Shown in pieces: positions 1 through 7,918 of a DNA stretch of 22,794 bases; the first letter of the stretch is position 1; the number at the start of each line of letters is the position of its first letter. The notes under the pieces were generated by a model. It saw only the letters and a program-made list of their open reading frames with translations, made no database searches and had not been told where the DNA came from. Position numbers and translations under genes: made by a program. This DNA comes from Acrasis kona (lineage: Eukaryota > Heterolobosea > Eutetramitea > Acrasida > Acrasidae): NCBI GenBank assembly GCA_026419775.2, contig JAOPGA020001673.1, positions 1 to 22,794 on the forward strand. The letters run 5' to 3'.

Positions 1-18
1 TGGTCCTTTACTTTCAAT

Positions 19-171
19 CTAAATTCTTCTGTGGATTTTTGATTGACCTTTTTCATCTCTCACTTTATCATCAGAAACATTGTCAGTGGTAATTTTCTTT
101 ATATAAATTACCTCTTCCACAGCATCGTCTTCAAACTGTACAATGTCAAATACGCCTTTGGTTCTGCCCAT
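19..171 (-). CDS. Small unrecognised ORF, possibly a first exon
   Basis: A 50-codon reading frame opens at an ATG at 171-169 and ends at TAG at 21-19. The product is acidic in its first half (for example FEDDAVEEV) and basic at its end, and I do not recognise it. It lies about 80 nt downstream of the dioxygenase gene in the same orientation. Because spliced genes are common here, it may be the first exon of a gene that runs off the left edge; AGGT-type donor candidates exist in the second half but none is convincing. It could equally be a chance ORF. The start was chosen as the only in-frame ATG. Confidence 0.3.
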   Translation of the reverse strand: MGRTKGVFDIVQFEDDAVEEVIYIKKITTDNVSDDKVRDEKGQSKIHRRI

Positions 172-250
172 GTTTGAGTTCAATTATAATTATATTTACA
201 TGATCAACCGAAAACCAATATTGTAAAAGTAGTAAGATTGTAAAAGTTCT

Positions 251-1648
251 TTATTTTCCATCAACAAATTCATAGCCATCAAACGGGAGAAGTCCTTCAT
301 TATTAATTACAGCATCTATATAGTTGTCATTAAGGACAGGTATGTTATATTTCTTCAAGACGCGGAAATTTGCAAACCGAGATCCTTTAAACTCCTCGTC
401 CATGGCAGCTTGCCATTTTGCATCAGAGCATACTGCAAAAGTGGTCTGGTTGGATTTTATTTTTGTAATTTTAGAACTTGTACCATCTAAAACATTCATT
501 CTCAGATACCCAAGGGCTTTCCTCCTATTATCTTTATTTTTTAGGCGACCAATCATATACACTTGTGCAATGTCATCTCGTATAATTTTATTGCTTGAAC
601 ATGCGTGCTTGTATGGCATTTCCAAAACTTTATCGTGAAAAGGTATTACTAATGATATGCGCCGACCGTCTGTGATGTTTTAAAATTTTGAAAGCTGCTT
701 GCAACATGTCACAGTGGTTAAGATTGTAACTTACTCCAATCTGTGGGAACTCCGTATGTCCACCATTACAATTATTTGTTTTGAAACATAATAGTATCCC
801 TAATACAGTACTACTGTCATTTTTATCGGTGTGCAATTTAGCAACCGAATTGTGCAAATTAATAAAAAACGAGGGCAGAGAAAGTGGATACTCTTTACGT
901 ACGTTTTCAGGGATCAGTGACAATGCAGTTTGTATAGTTGAGTAAGTTTGTGGATCATTTTTCTCCAAGTAATCCACTACAAAATTACAAACCTTTGATA
1001 AAGATGTAATACCATCTACATATAAGGGCGACTCTTTGAGTTTTGAAAATTGAGCGGAAAGTGAAATCTTGTTTATGTTTCGTTGATGAATCACACCGAT
1101 GTGAACGCTAGTATTTCCCCGTGTTGGATCGTAATCGTGGATGTAAATTTCGCTCTCTTCAATCCTAGACCAAGCAGCAAAAAATTCATCGGCGATATCT
1201 TTTGGAATGAATTTAGGGTGAAGGTTTATAATTTGAGAGTTCGTACGTCCGCTGCTGGATGTCACTGTGTGCCGACAATTTGATATCACGGGCATTTCTT
1301 TTGTCTCATCAATCTTAATTAAACTTGCTCTTGCGACTTCTAAAGGAAAATCCACGTGACATTTTCTTGCCGATTTAGTGGTTGCGCCTCGGCAGCCTTT
1401 TTAGTTAGTAGCGAGTTACAATCCTTACATAAATAGTGACCGAATGTAGCGTCGCAAAAAGGTAAAAATGTTTTTCGCACGTAAGGAAAGATTGTGGTGG
1501 ATCTCTTTTGTATTGACCTCAAACAATTTGCGCACTCATAATAATACGATCGCGTATTGTCCCCTATTGTATAAAACTTACAACTCCCATCAGGGTATGT
1601 TCCTCGCACTGTCCTTTTCATTTCTTGTTGTTTACAAAATTTAAACAT
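251..1648 (-). pseudogene. TET/JBP-like 2-oxoglutarate/Fe(II) dioxygenase, two frameshifts
   Basis: Three consecutive minus-strand frames read as one protein of roughly 460 residues. The first (ATG at 1648) has paired Cys motifs, ECANC and CKDCN, that could bind zinc. The second carries the double-stranded beta-helix core: KLHTDKND with metal-binding His and Asp codons at 831-833 and 825-827, then GGHTEFPQIGV, CDML, and a distal His in ILKH (677-675). The third begins with GRRISLVIPF, whose Arg (about 664-659) fits the 2-oxoglutarate-binding position, and ends with about 90 residues resembling a BRCT domain (KKYNIPVLNDNYIDAVI); the BRCT reading is weak. Frames change near 1355-1385 and near 667-677. 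Enzymes of this family oxidise 5-methyl-pyrimidines in DNA, and fungal members often travel with transposons. All key residues survive, so sequencing error or an overlooked intron is possible. AATAAA overlaps the TAA stop. Confidence 0.7.
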
Positions 1649-2012
1649 GTCGTGCGTGAAGAACTGTCAATTACTAATCTCTATATTTATTGATTAGCAA
1701 GATATAATACATATCTCTTAATATGTCATGTATTCATCTTGAAGGAAAAAGGAGGAGGTAGTTTTTTTAAATAAAATATTACAAAGAACATAGAAGGTAA
1801 AAAACTAAACACGTTATTTATAATTGTTAGCATCGTCACGAAGACTTAGGACTCTATATGGATCGAGTTGGATCGATTCAGAGTTTTTGTAATAATCCGA
1901 CTCGTATTCGTATCTAAACAACCAATACCCGATCATGATTTGATCCTTTATTTCGAGTTAGAGTTTTGAATAATATTATTGTAAGACGATAATTAAAAGA
2001 TTACTAAATTTA

Positions 2013-3963
2013 TTAAAAACTGGACTTTAACATCATCAAACTCTTAAAAGTAGAGGCATGGAGTGAATACCTATTTCCTTGTACATTGGATGCAACACTG
2101 AACATTCTCTCACAATCAACAGATGCGGCTGGAATGGCCAAGTAGTCACGTGCAACTCGAGACATCAATGGGTAATCGTGCCTGTGGTCTCTCCACCACT
2201 CCATAAGATTAAAATCAGGGCGAAGATTGACGTAGACTGGAGAGTTGAAGTACAAATCAATGTCATTTTGTACTACTTGTGGTGTGTCTTTTAGCATGCG
2301 ATCAATAATTGAGTTAGTGTTGGATGGTGTGACAGCTGGAACAGGAGTCATGGTATAATCAATTTTCAATTTTTGGATGATGTAATTACATACGCTCACA
2401 GCCTCAGTACCCAATTGTTTGTGTAGAAATGATGTCTTGAAACGTGGATCAAGCATGCATGCAACAAAATAAGCATCATTACCGTCCATTAAATAGTAGT
2501 ACTTCTTGAAATGCTCCTTTCCAGACTTTACTGCACTTGTAATCAACATTTTCATAACCGTTTGAACTGGATATGATATCATCAAGGTGGTCGCTGATCT
2601 CATAATAGATGGGCAATGACAATGTGATTTGTGGCGACGCTTCTGAAACTTGCTTGGTGACCTTATCAAAGTAACAGAGAACCTTTTGCAAATTTTCTAG
2701 GTGCTTCCACTCCATGTCACTGATCTTGTATGACTCCATGTTACCAATTGTCTGAATGTACATGTTGAATTGCTTCTTGTACTCACACGCTACCTGAACC
2801 ATATAAAAAGTAGAGTTCCAACGAGTGGCTACGTCATAAGGAATCTGCTTCTGTGATACACTTGTTTGGTTGCAAATGTAATTCCAAGAATCACGGCGTT
2901 GTGGGGATCTGCTGATGTGCACTGCTACCACGCGCACCTTCATCAAAGGGCTCATTTCAATTTGTAGGCCAGGATTACTTGGTTCAGTAAGCTTTAATGC
3001 CTGCTCTATTGTTCCTGACTTCAACTCGCTTAATATGGTTTGAGCAATTAAATTAACTGTATGTGCAAGGCAACGGATATAGTACTCCTTCTGGAAGTTT
3101 GGAATTGACAATGATAAATGCTCCACTAGTGTGTGGTTGTTGGACGCGCTGTCAGAAGTAAGTGCAAACAATTTGTCTTGAACACCAAGTGACCTCAGGC
3201 TCTCATACAGATACGCTGCCAAATTTTCTCCTGTATGACTTCCGTAGAGGCGTATGAAATCAAAAACTTGTTCTCTGTAATCAAAGGATTCTGTTACCCA
3301 GTGACCGACAACTCCAAGAAATGGTATGTTACTCTGGCTCGTCCAACAGTCGATTGATACTGATACGGAGCTACAATTTGACAGCAATGAAACTAGCTCC
3401 AACCTTGCGTCCTCATGATACTCAACAACTCGGTCTTTTAATGTTATTGCCGACTTGATTGGTAGCTCGATGTTGTGGCTTTCAAAGAGTTGGCGAAAGC
3501 TAGGATCTTGGACGCATGTAAACGGCTGGTTTGTTTTTACAACCCACCTGACTAGTGCTTCCTGCGGAGGGATTGCCACAACTGCTCTTGTTTGTTTAGT
3601 GTTGTCTTCCACAATCTCACGGTGGTGGGACCTAAAATGACGTAGGATGTTTGAGGTGGACCCTTTTAGCTTGGCATAGTCCCACTTCTGCTGTTCACTT
3701 ATCAGCCTGCATGGCTCGCAAATCAAAACTTCATCTGCTTTTTTCCCAGAAATTGTAAACCCAGAAAACTCGTATTTGAGGTAATCTCTGACCCAGCTCT
3801 TCTTCGTTTTCTTGGAGGATGCTTTTAGAGGAGGTGTTGGAGGGAGTGCCGGTCTATCAAGCTCTTGGAATTGCACTGTCTCCTCGCTTTGGAACTCCTG
3901 TGATGAGTTGTGATCGTCTTCATCAAGGTGGGAGAAACTGACAGAGACACCACATGTGTGCAT
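2013..3963 (-). pseudogene. hAT transposase, BED finger plus RNase-H fold plus dimerisation domain, one frameshift
   Basis: The main frame starts at ATG 3963 and stays open for about 478 residues; the C-terminal 170 or so continue in another frame from about 2530, so one frameshift (or a sequencing error) separates them. Domains in order: an acidic/Ser N-terminus with a basic KKTKKSW stretch; a BED zinc finger at about residues 57-115 (CEPC followed by HFRSHH); the catalytic core with SIDCWTS (first Asp) and LTSDSASNN (second Asp); then after the frameshift MLDPRFK and the C-terminal hAT dimerisation block with VDCERMFSVAS. Full length would be about 650 residues, normal for the family. It cuts and pastes the flanking element, whose ends are intact. 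AATAAA overlaps its TAA stop at 2015-2013. Confidence 0.87.
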
Positions 3964-4106
3964 TGTCTTATTTGATTGCTATTTTTCAATATAAAAGGAC
4001 GTATTTATAGGAGGACTGCGCTGTTTTTAATTCAGCGATTCGGCATAACCTTCGGAGTTTGCGTGCTTTTCAGCGGAAAGAATTAATACCTACACAAAAA
4101 AAAAAC
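3964..4106. promoter_or_regulatory. Putative bidirectional promoter of the hAT element
   Basis: The 143 bp between the transposase ATG and the divergent small ORF hold two TATA-like boxes facing opposite ways. TATAAAAGG at 3990-3998 reads toward the plus-strand ORF, and TATAAATA (complement of 4002-4009) reads toward the transposase about 40 nt from its ATG. The boxes are only a few bases apart. Function is inferred from position and sequence alone. Confidence 0.5.
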
Positions 4107-4355
4107 ATGAGTGGAACACGGCACGACCCAATTATTGTTGGAGAGGATCAATGTGTTATTGTTTTAGTTACACAAGACAATAGAAAGAATTATGCAACCA
4201 AGATGTTGAAGAAGAGGACAACACAAATCACTTTAACACAGATGCCAAACAACACTGTCATTAGGGCAATGGACATTAAGCAAAAAAAGAGATGTGATGG
4301 CTTGGACTTTGGGTATACACAACCAAGTGGAGATAATACTGATGGTTTTTTCTAA
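4107..4355 (+). CDS. Small accessory ORF inside the hAT element, unknown function
   Basis: The ORF runs from ATG 4107, preceded by an A-rich leader, to TAA 4355 and predicts 82 residues. The protein is basic in the middle (KMLKKRTTQ, IKQKKRCDG) and ends with a Gly/Asp/Asn-rich tail; there are no membrane segments or zinc motifs. I do not recognise a family. It lies wholly inside the transposon, divergent from the transposase and behind a suitably oriented TATA box, so it could be a second element-encoded gene or the first exon of one. Uninterrupted coding in a region where most frames are broken is mild support. It may still be a chance ORF. Confidence 0.4.
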   Translation: MSGTRHDPIIVGEDQCVIVLVTQDNRKNYATKMLKKRTTQITLTQMPNNTVIRAMDIKQKKRCDGLDFGYTQPSGDNTDGFF

Positions 4356-4530
4356 TAAATATATTAACTTTAGAATATTTGTAACTGCAATGACTCAAGG
4401 ATAATTTTGATGGATACGGATAGTGGAACGAGTTTTCGATCCGTACTCAACTCGCTAACTCAGTATTACCAAAATTGTCACGAGTTTGGATCGAGTCTTT
4501 GGATCGATCCGATCCATATAGAGTCCTAAA

Positions 4531-4598
4531 GACTTGATTTTTGAAAACAAGACTCAACCATGACCCGATCCAATTTTATTCATCTCAAAAATCAAGTC
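4531..4598. repeat. Short inverted repeat beside the hAT insertion
   Basis: GACTTGATTTTTGA at 4531-4544 is the perfect complement of TCAAAAATCAAGTC at 4585-4598, a 14-bp stem with a 40-nt loop. The left arm begins within the hAT target duplication, so the element inserted at the edge of this dyad. It may be a remnant of a small inverted-repeat element. Confidence 0.65.
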
Positions 4599-4867
4599 CT
4601 TTTGGTATTCGTGGAGCCAAGTTTTTACTCGGTGGCAGGGTTATTTCCTATTTCAGAATTTTACAACCCCTAAGGTCGGCTCTATTATCCGATACCTCCA
4701 TAGGTTGCCTCCCAAAGGTTAACAAAACCAAAGGCACAGACCCTAAGGTTGTAATTTGTCTCCCATGGGTTGAGATTGAAAAAGCGTATAGGAATTACTC
4801 AAATAATAATTAGAAAAGATAATAATAAAAGGTTGTAACAAAAATAAAAATGAATCACAAAGTAACA
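4599..4867. other. Intergenic stretch without a convincing gene
   Basis: A 90-codon plus-strand reading frame crosses part of this stretch but has no family signal, and its underlying DNA has short internal echoes (CCCTAAGGT twice, GTCTCCCATGGGTTGA-like blocks). I regard it as non-coding sequence downstream of the Gln-rich gene. Confidence 0.5.
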
Positions 4868-4873
4868 TTTATT
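4868..4873 (-). terminator. AATAAA polyadenylation signal of the Gln-rich gene
   Basis: The minus strand reads AATAAA six nucleotides after the final TAA (4882-4880) of the four-exon gene. The hAT transposase, the dioxygenase and the exonuclease-like gene have the same hexamer overlapping or abutting their stops, which supports this as a real 3' end signal. Confidence 0.5.
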
Positions 4874-4879
4874 GGCCTG

Positions 4880-6283
4880 TTAGTACTTTTGAGTTGCCTC
4901 ATACTCGAGGAACTCTTTCATGTATTCGTCTTCATCAAAACGAATGTCAATGACCTCTCCCTGTTGATGTGGCTGTGGCTGCTGACATTGTGGTTGTGGC
5001 TGCTGGTCTTGTGGTTGTTGTTGTTGACGTGGCTGCTGGTCTTGTGGCTGCTGACGTGGCTGTGGCTGATGATGTTGTGGCTGTTGTTGCGGTTGATGAC
5101 GTGGCTGCTGATTATGTGGCTGTTGGTCTTGTGGTTGTGGCTGTTGGTGTGGTTGATGATGTGGCTGTTAATTATGTGGTTGTGGCTGTGGCTGCTGGTT
5201 TTGTGGTTGTGGCTGATGATGTTGTGGCTGTTTGTGTGGCTGTTGACATGGCTGTTGGTGTTGTGGTTGTGGCTGTTGGTGTTGTAGCTGTTGATGTGAG
5301 TTGTGTGGCTGTTAATGGCGTGGTTGTAGCTGAGGCTGATGTTGGTGACGTGGCTGTGGCTGTTGATGCTATTAAGAAGGCTGAGGCTATTGTGGTTAAA
5401 TAATAACAACTAACTGACTTACATTGTCATCCATGGTCGGAAGGTCACCAGAAGCAGGGACATAGATTTGATTTGGAATAACTACCTCCTTCATGTAGTA
5501 GTCAAACAAGAGCTTCTGATGTTTTTCTTCAGCGAGTTTGATGCCAGCTCGTATGTTAGCAGGGTAACCTACTTGTATGGCTACCTTGATGGCCTCCCTT
5601 ACCTTGATATGTGTATTGGTGGTGTGGGTGCCAATCTTGTCCACCGAAGCCTTGATCACCTTCACCGTATCTTTGTGAATCTTACTCAATCTGCTGTTGT
5701 ATGCCCTCAACACTTCGACCTCCTTGTAAAGGTATTTTAGATTAGCTGAGAAGGACTGAACATCTTCTGAGAAGACATTGTTGAAGGGTGTTGCTTTCTT
5801 GTTTTTCTTCTTCTTCTTAAGGTTGGTCTCTATGTTGAACTCATCGTCAGTCGGCACCATCTCTTCCACCTGCCTTGTTGACGCCTTGTTGGCACTCTTT
5901 ATGTTTTTCAGTTCCTTTTTCCTTGTAACTGTTAGGGTACCTGGTCTGTGTAGGCCAAGTGCCCCAATGTCAATGTCTCCTTCTGCTCATTGTGTCAGAT
6001 TGTACAATATTTATAAAGCTTACCAAATAGCTCTTCCTCTTCTTCCTCCTCCTCTTCTTCCTCGCTTGTTTTTTCTAAAAGTTGATCTAAATTTTGTTAA
6101 TGATTTGCTATTGGTCAATCTATATTTACCTTTTTGTAAAGCTCTTTCGGCCATTTGGGTTAACGTGTTCGTTTGTACCTTTGGCTTCTTTTTTGGAGCC
6201 CTCTTGCTTGACACTTTGTCTGGAGTAGCCCCAAATGTCTCATCTTTTGATCTTTTGTTAACAGTTATCCTCTTAGGTGGCAT
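4880..6283 (-). CDS. Four-exon coiled-coil gene with Gln/Pro/His-rich tail, two in-frame stops
   Basis: I infer exons 6283-6130, 6086-6024, 5982-5423 and 5368-4880, joined by introns of 43, 41 and 54 nt with GTAAAT, GTAAGC and GTAAGT donors and AG acceptors; the frame is kept across all three. The start is the ATG of MPPKRITVNK, although the frame is open further upstream. The product, about 421 residues, has a basic nuclear-type N-terminus (KRAPKKKPK), a run of eleven Glu encoded by exon 2, a Lys-rich KKKKKNKK patch, a helical middle likely to form coiled coil, a roughly 130-residue Gln/Pro/His-rich tract, and a short acidic end (FDEDEYMKEFLEYEAT). The tract is interrupted by TAA at 5314-5312 and 5170-5168, each where the repeat pattern predicts CAA. 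I do not recognise the family. The layout suggests a nuclear protein; it may be a recently dead gene. Confidence 0.55.
4967..5368. repeat. Degenerate trinucleotide/hexanucleotide tract coding for Gln-Pro-His
   Basis: Plus-strand GTGGCTGTTG-type repetition (units of TGG, TTG, CTG, GAT) covers about 400 bp. On the minus strand this reads CAACAGCCACAA and variants, the Gln-rich tail of the four-exon gene. The same DNA gives long but meaningless Leu/Trp-rich, Val/Ala-rich and Asn/Ser/His-rich frames elsewhere. Confidence 0.9.
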
Positions 6284-6443
6284 AATGTTGTTTAAAAAAG
6301 TTATAAAATGTCCAGCTCTCAAAGAGGATCTTTTTAATTGATCAAATTCACCATATTCAAATGGCTTAAAATTTTTCAATTGATGAACAAGTCCATTGTC
6401 CAAAGCTATGCTGGCAAATAATTGTTTTTGCCTTTCAAGAATT

Positions 6444-6707
6444 ATGACAGAGCAATTACGAGATTACAGCAATTCAAGACGTTCTTGGACATATGATTTA
6501 AATCCACCGTATAAAGTTACTGTAACGGCAGTAACAGCTTTATCTTTGTCTCTTCATTCTTTAGAATATAACAGACTTCTATTTTCGGTTCAGGTGATTG
6601 TTTACAAGCTTACAATCAATACAATGCCAGTGCTCGTGAGCACTGGCGAAAAATTTTTATTACTTTATCACTTAATTTTAGGGGGGGTGGTCTTACAAGA
6701 TCAATAA
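6444..6707 (+). CDS. Short unrecognised ORF divergent from the four-exon gene
   Basis: An ATG at 6444 opens 87 codons to a TAA at 6707. It begins MTEQLRDYSNSRRSW, followed by a Thr/Val/Leu-rich stretch. A CAG-GTGATT sequence near 6591-6599 could be a splice donor, in which case only the first 50 or so residues would be coding. The later part runs through a perfect palindrome and a G-run, which argues against coding there. It starts 160 bp from the divergent four-exon gene, so a shared promoter is possible. No family is recognised and the call is weak. Confidence 0.25.
   Translation: MTEQLRDYSNSRRSWTYDLNPPYKVTVTAVTALSLSLHSLEYNRLLFSVQVIVYKLTINTMPVLVSTGEKFLLLYHLILGGVVLQDQ
6626..6647. repeat. 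Perfect 10-bp inverted repeat with 2-nt centre
   Basis: GCCAGTGCTC and GAGCACTGGC flank a GT centre, giving a 22-bp GC-rich near-palindrome in AT-rich surroundings. About 35 bp and 60 bp downstream there are two runs of seven G followed by T (6681-6688 and 6708-6715). Such arrangements occur at transposon termini or protein-binding dyads; no partner copy is visible in the window. Confidence 0.75.
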
Positions 6708-6728
6708 GGGGGGGTAAAAAATAAGTGA

Positions 6729-7043
6729 TTATTGCGCACGCCCTATGGCTTGTTGTGCCCTAATCATCAAGATCCTTTGAAATGTATCATTGTTTATATT
6801 AGCAATAAAATTGATTGGATCTAGAACATGCTCTACGCCACGTAGATGGCGATACAGGTTTGTTAGCCTTGAGAAACTTTGAGGACATCTAGAGCAAACA
6901 TGAACTTCTGTAAAACATGTTGGACATTTTTGATGGGTGACATTATCCTCCATCATTGCTCGTAGCGGAGTTGAACATGAAAATTCTTGACCATCATAAT
7001 CTAATAACAAGCATGCGCACTTATGTTGAATCAATGTTGTCAT
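6729..7043 (-). CDS. C2H2-type zinc-finger protein, 104 residues
   Basis: The frame opens at ATG 7043 and closes at TAA 6729. Residues 68-95 or so read CPTCFTEVHVCSRC and then FSRLTNLYRHLRGVEH, a classical Cys2-His2 finger (Cys-x2-Cys, twelve residues, His-x5-His) preceded by an extra Cys pair. An upstream CAC and FSCS could add metal ligands. The rest is unremarkable. The ORF lies in the same frame as the MULE relic just upstream, separated from it by a single TAA at 7061-7059 and six codons, so it may have been the C-terminal DNA-binding part of that transposase rather than a gene of its own. Partial degradation is likely. Confidence 0.5.
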   Translation of the reverse strand: MTTLIQHKCACLLLDYDGQEFSCSTPLRAMMEDNVTHQKCPTCFTEVHVCSRCPQSFSRLTNLYRHLRGVEHVLDPINFIANINNDTFQRILMIRAQQAIGRAQ

Positions 7044-7058
7044 AATTACAAAAATTGA

Positions 7059-7911
7059 TTAACCATTGTAGTTATGGACAAACTCAAAGTAAATGGTGAT
7101 CATTATGCGAGAAGCAAGTAGATTAGGAGCCATTTTAACAATTCTCTTCCAAATAAATGTATACTCCTCCTGTGTGCGAGACTTAGACCAAATGAATAAC
7201 GCTGGTTTGGCTCTGTTGTTGTTGTTTGATACCATTAATACAATCAATTGGGCCACACCAGCAGGTACAACTTCAAACATTCCATCAATGTGCAATGCGC
7301 AATACGTGGATCATCCATGGAGAACCAAACACTACTACCGTTACTCCTGAGACGGCGAGTCTGTTGTGATCTTCTTACTCTCTTAATGTGTTTGTGAGTG
7401 ATGTAAAGCGACCTGTTCCTTAGTTGTGCACTGTTCAAATAAATGTTTAGTGCATCTGCAATTGCCTTTGTTGATTGTTCTTGCGTGTTTCTTGCCATGT
7501 ACTCTTCTAACTCAACTTGACAGAAATCACTAAGTTCAGATAATGATCCTAGTTGGGGTGCGTGGTTGTGTGATCAAATAAGGTAGTATCTGGGTTGGTC
7601 TCCTGGGGTCATGATAATTTTTGCTGGACACTTGATTGAAAGGTACTTGACGCATCGGTATGTTCTGTCTCCATTTGAGGCTGTTTGGTGGTACTGAAGC
7701 TTTTCTTGACAGTAAGCAATTTGATTCTTGTTCGGTACATGATCAATTTAGTCAGACTGGACTTCTGTTTGGTCTTTGAACTTGATTTGATGACTTTCGT
7801 CGCTTTTGACAGTTGCGCCAAAAAGGAGATGTCTTTTATCACCACCAAGGTTACCAATCTTACTGTGGATGGTTGGCATGTTTTGTTTTTTTTATTTTTT
7901 GTTTCACACAT
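7059..7911 (-). pseudogene. MULE-type transposase relic
   Basis: Several overlapping minus-strand frames make up a Mutator-like transposase. The clearest block is HIDGMFEVVPAGVAQL, matching the family motif around the first catalytic Asp, followed by ALFIWSKSRTQEEYTFIWK and LLASRIMIT. The next expected motif (ItDFE) reads ITIYFEF, so the second catalytic Asp is gone. A second frame (7498-7244, from MARNTQEQS to WFSMDDPR) supplies the segment before the Asp, with one frameshift near 7275. A Lys/Ser/Thr-rich frame from ATG 7911 may be the N-terminus, separated by further stops. The relic ends at TAA 7059, in frame with the zinc-finger ORF. No terminal inverted repeats could be assigned. Confidence 0.6.
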
Positions 7912-7918
7912 TTTATAG

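Larger units (their letters stand above)
1847..4528. mobile_element. Complete hAT-superfamily DNA transposon, 2,682 bp
   Basis: The ends are 19-bp perfect terminal inverted repeats, TAGGACTCTATATGGATCG at 1847-1865 and its complement at 4510-4528. If the element is taken to start at the A (1848) and end at 4527, the flanks are 8-bp target duplications with one mismatch, GAAGACTT (1840-1847) and AAAGACTT (4528-4535); with the T included, a perfect 6-bp AAGACT remains. An 8-bp duplication is the hAT signature. Both ends carry scattered GGATCGA and ACTCG motifs inside the repeats, the usual layout of hAT subterminal transposase-binding sites. It contains a BED-type hAT transposase on the minus strand and a small divergent ORF on the plus strand. 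Confidence 0.88.

Noticed and set aside
4850-5403. Long Leu/Trp-rich, Val/Ala-rich and Asn/Ser/His-rich frames
   Set aside because: They are translations of the same low-complexity tract in other frames; only the Gln/Pro/His frame joins exons with splice sites and continues into a non-repetitive acidic end.
7685-7918. 77-residue hydrophobic plus-strand ORF as a membrane protein
   Set aside because: It is antisense to the Lys/Ser-rich N-terminal frame of the MULE relic and ends in a poly-T tract, which explains the Phe/Leu run.
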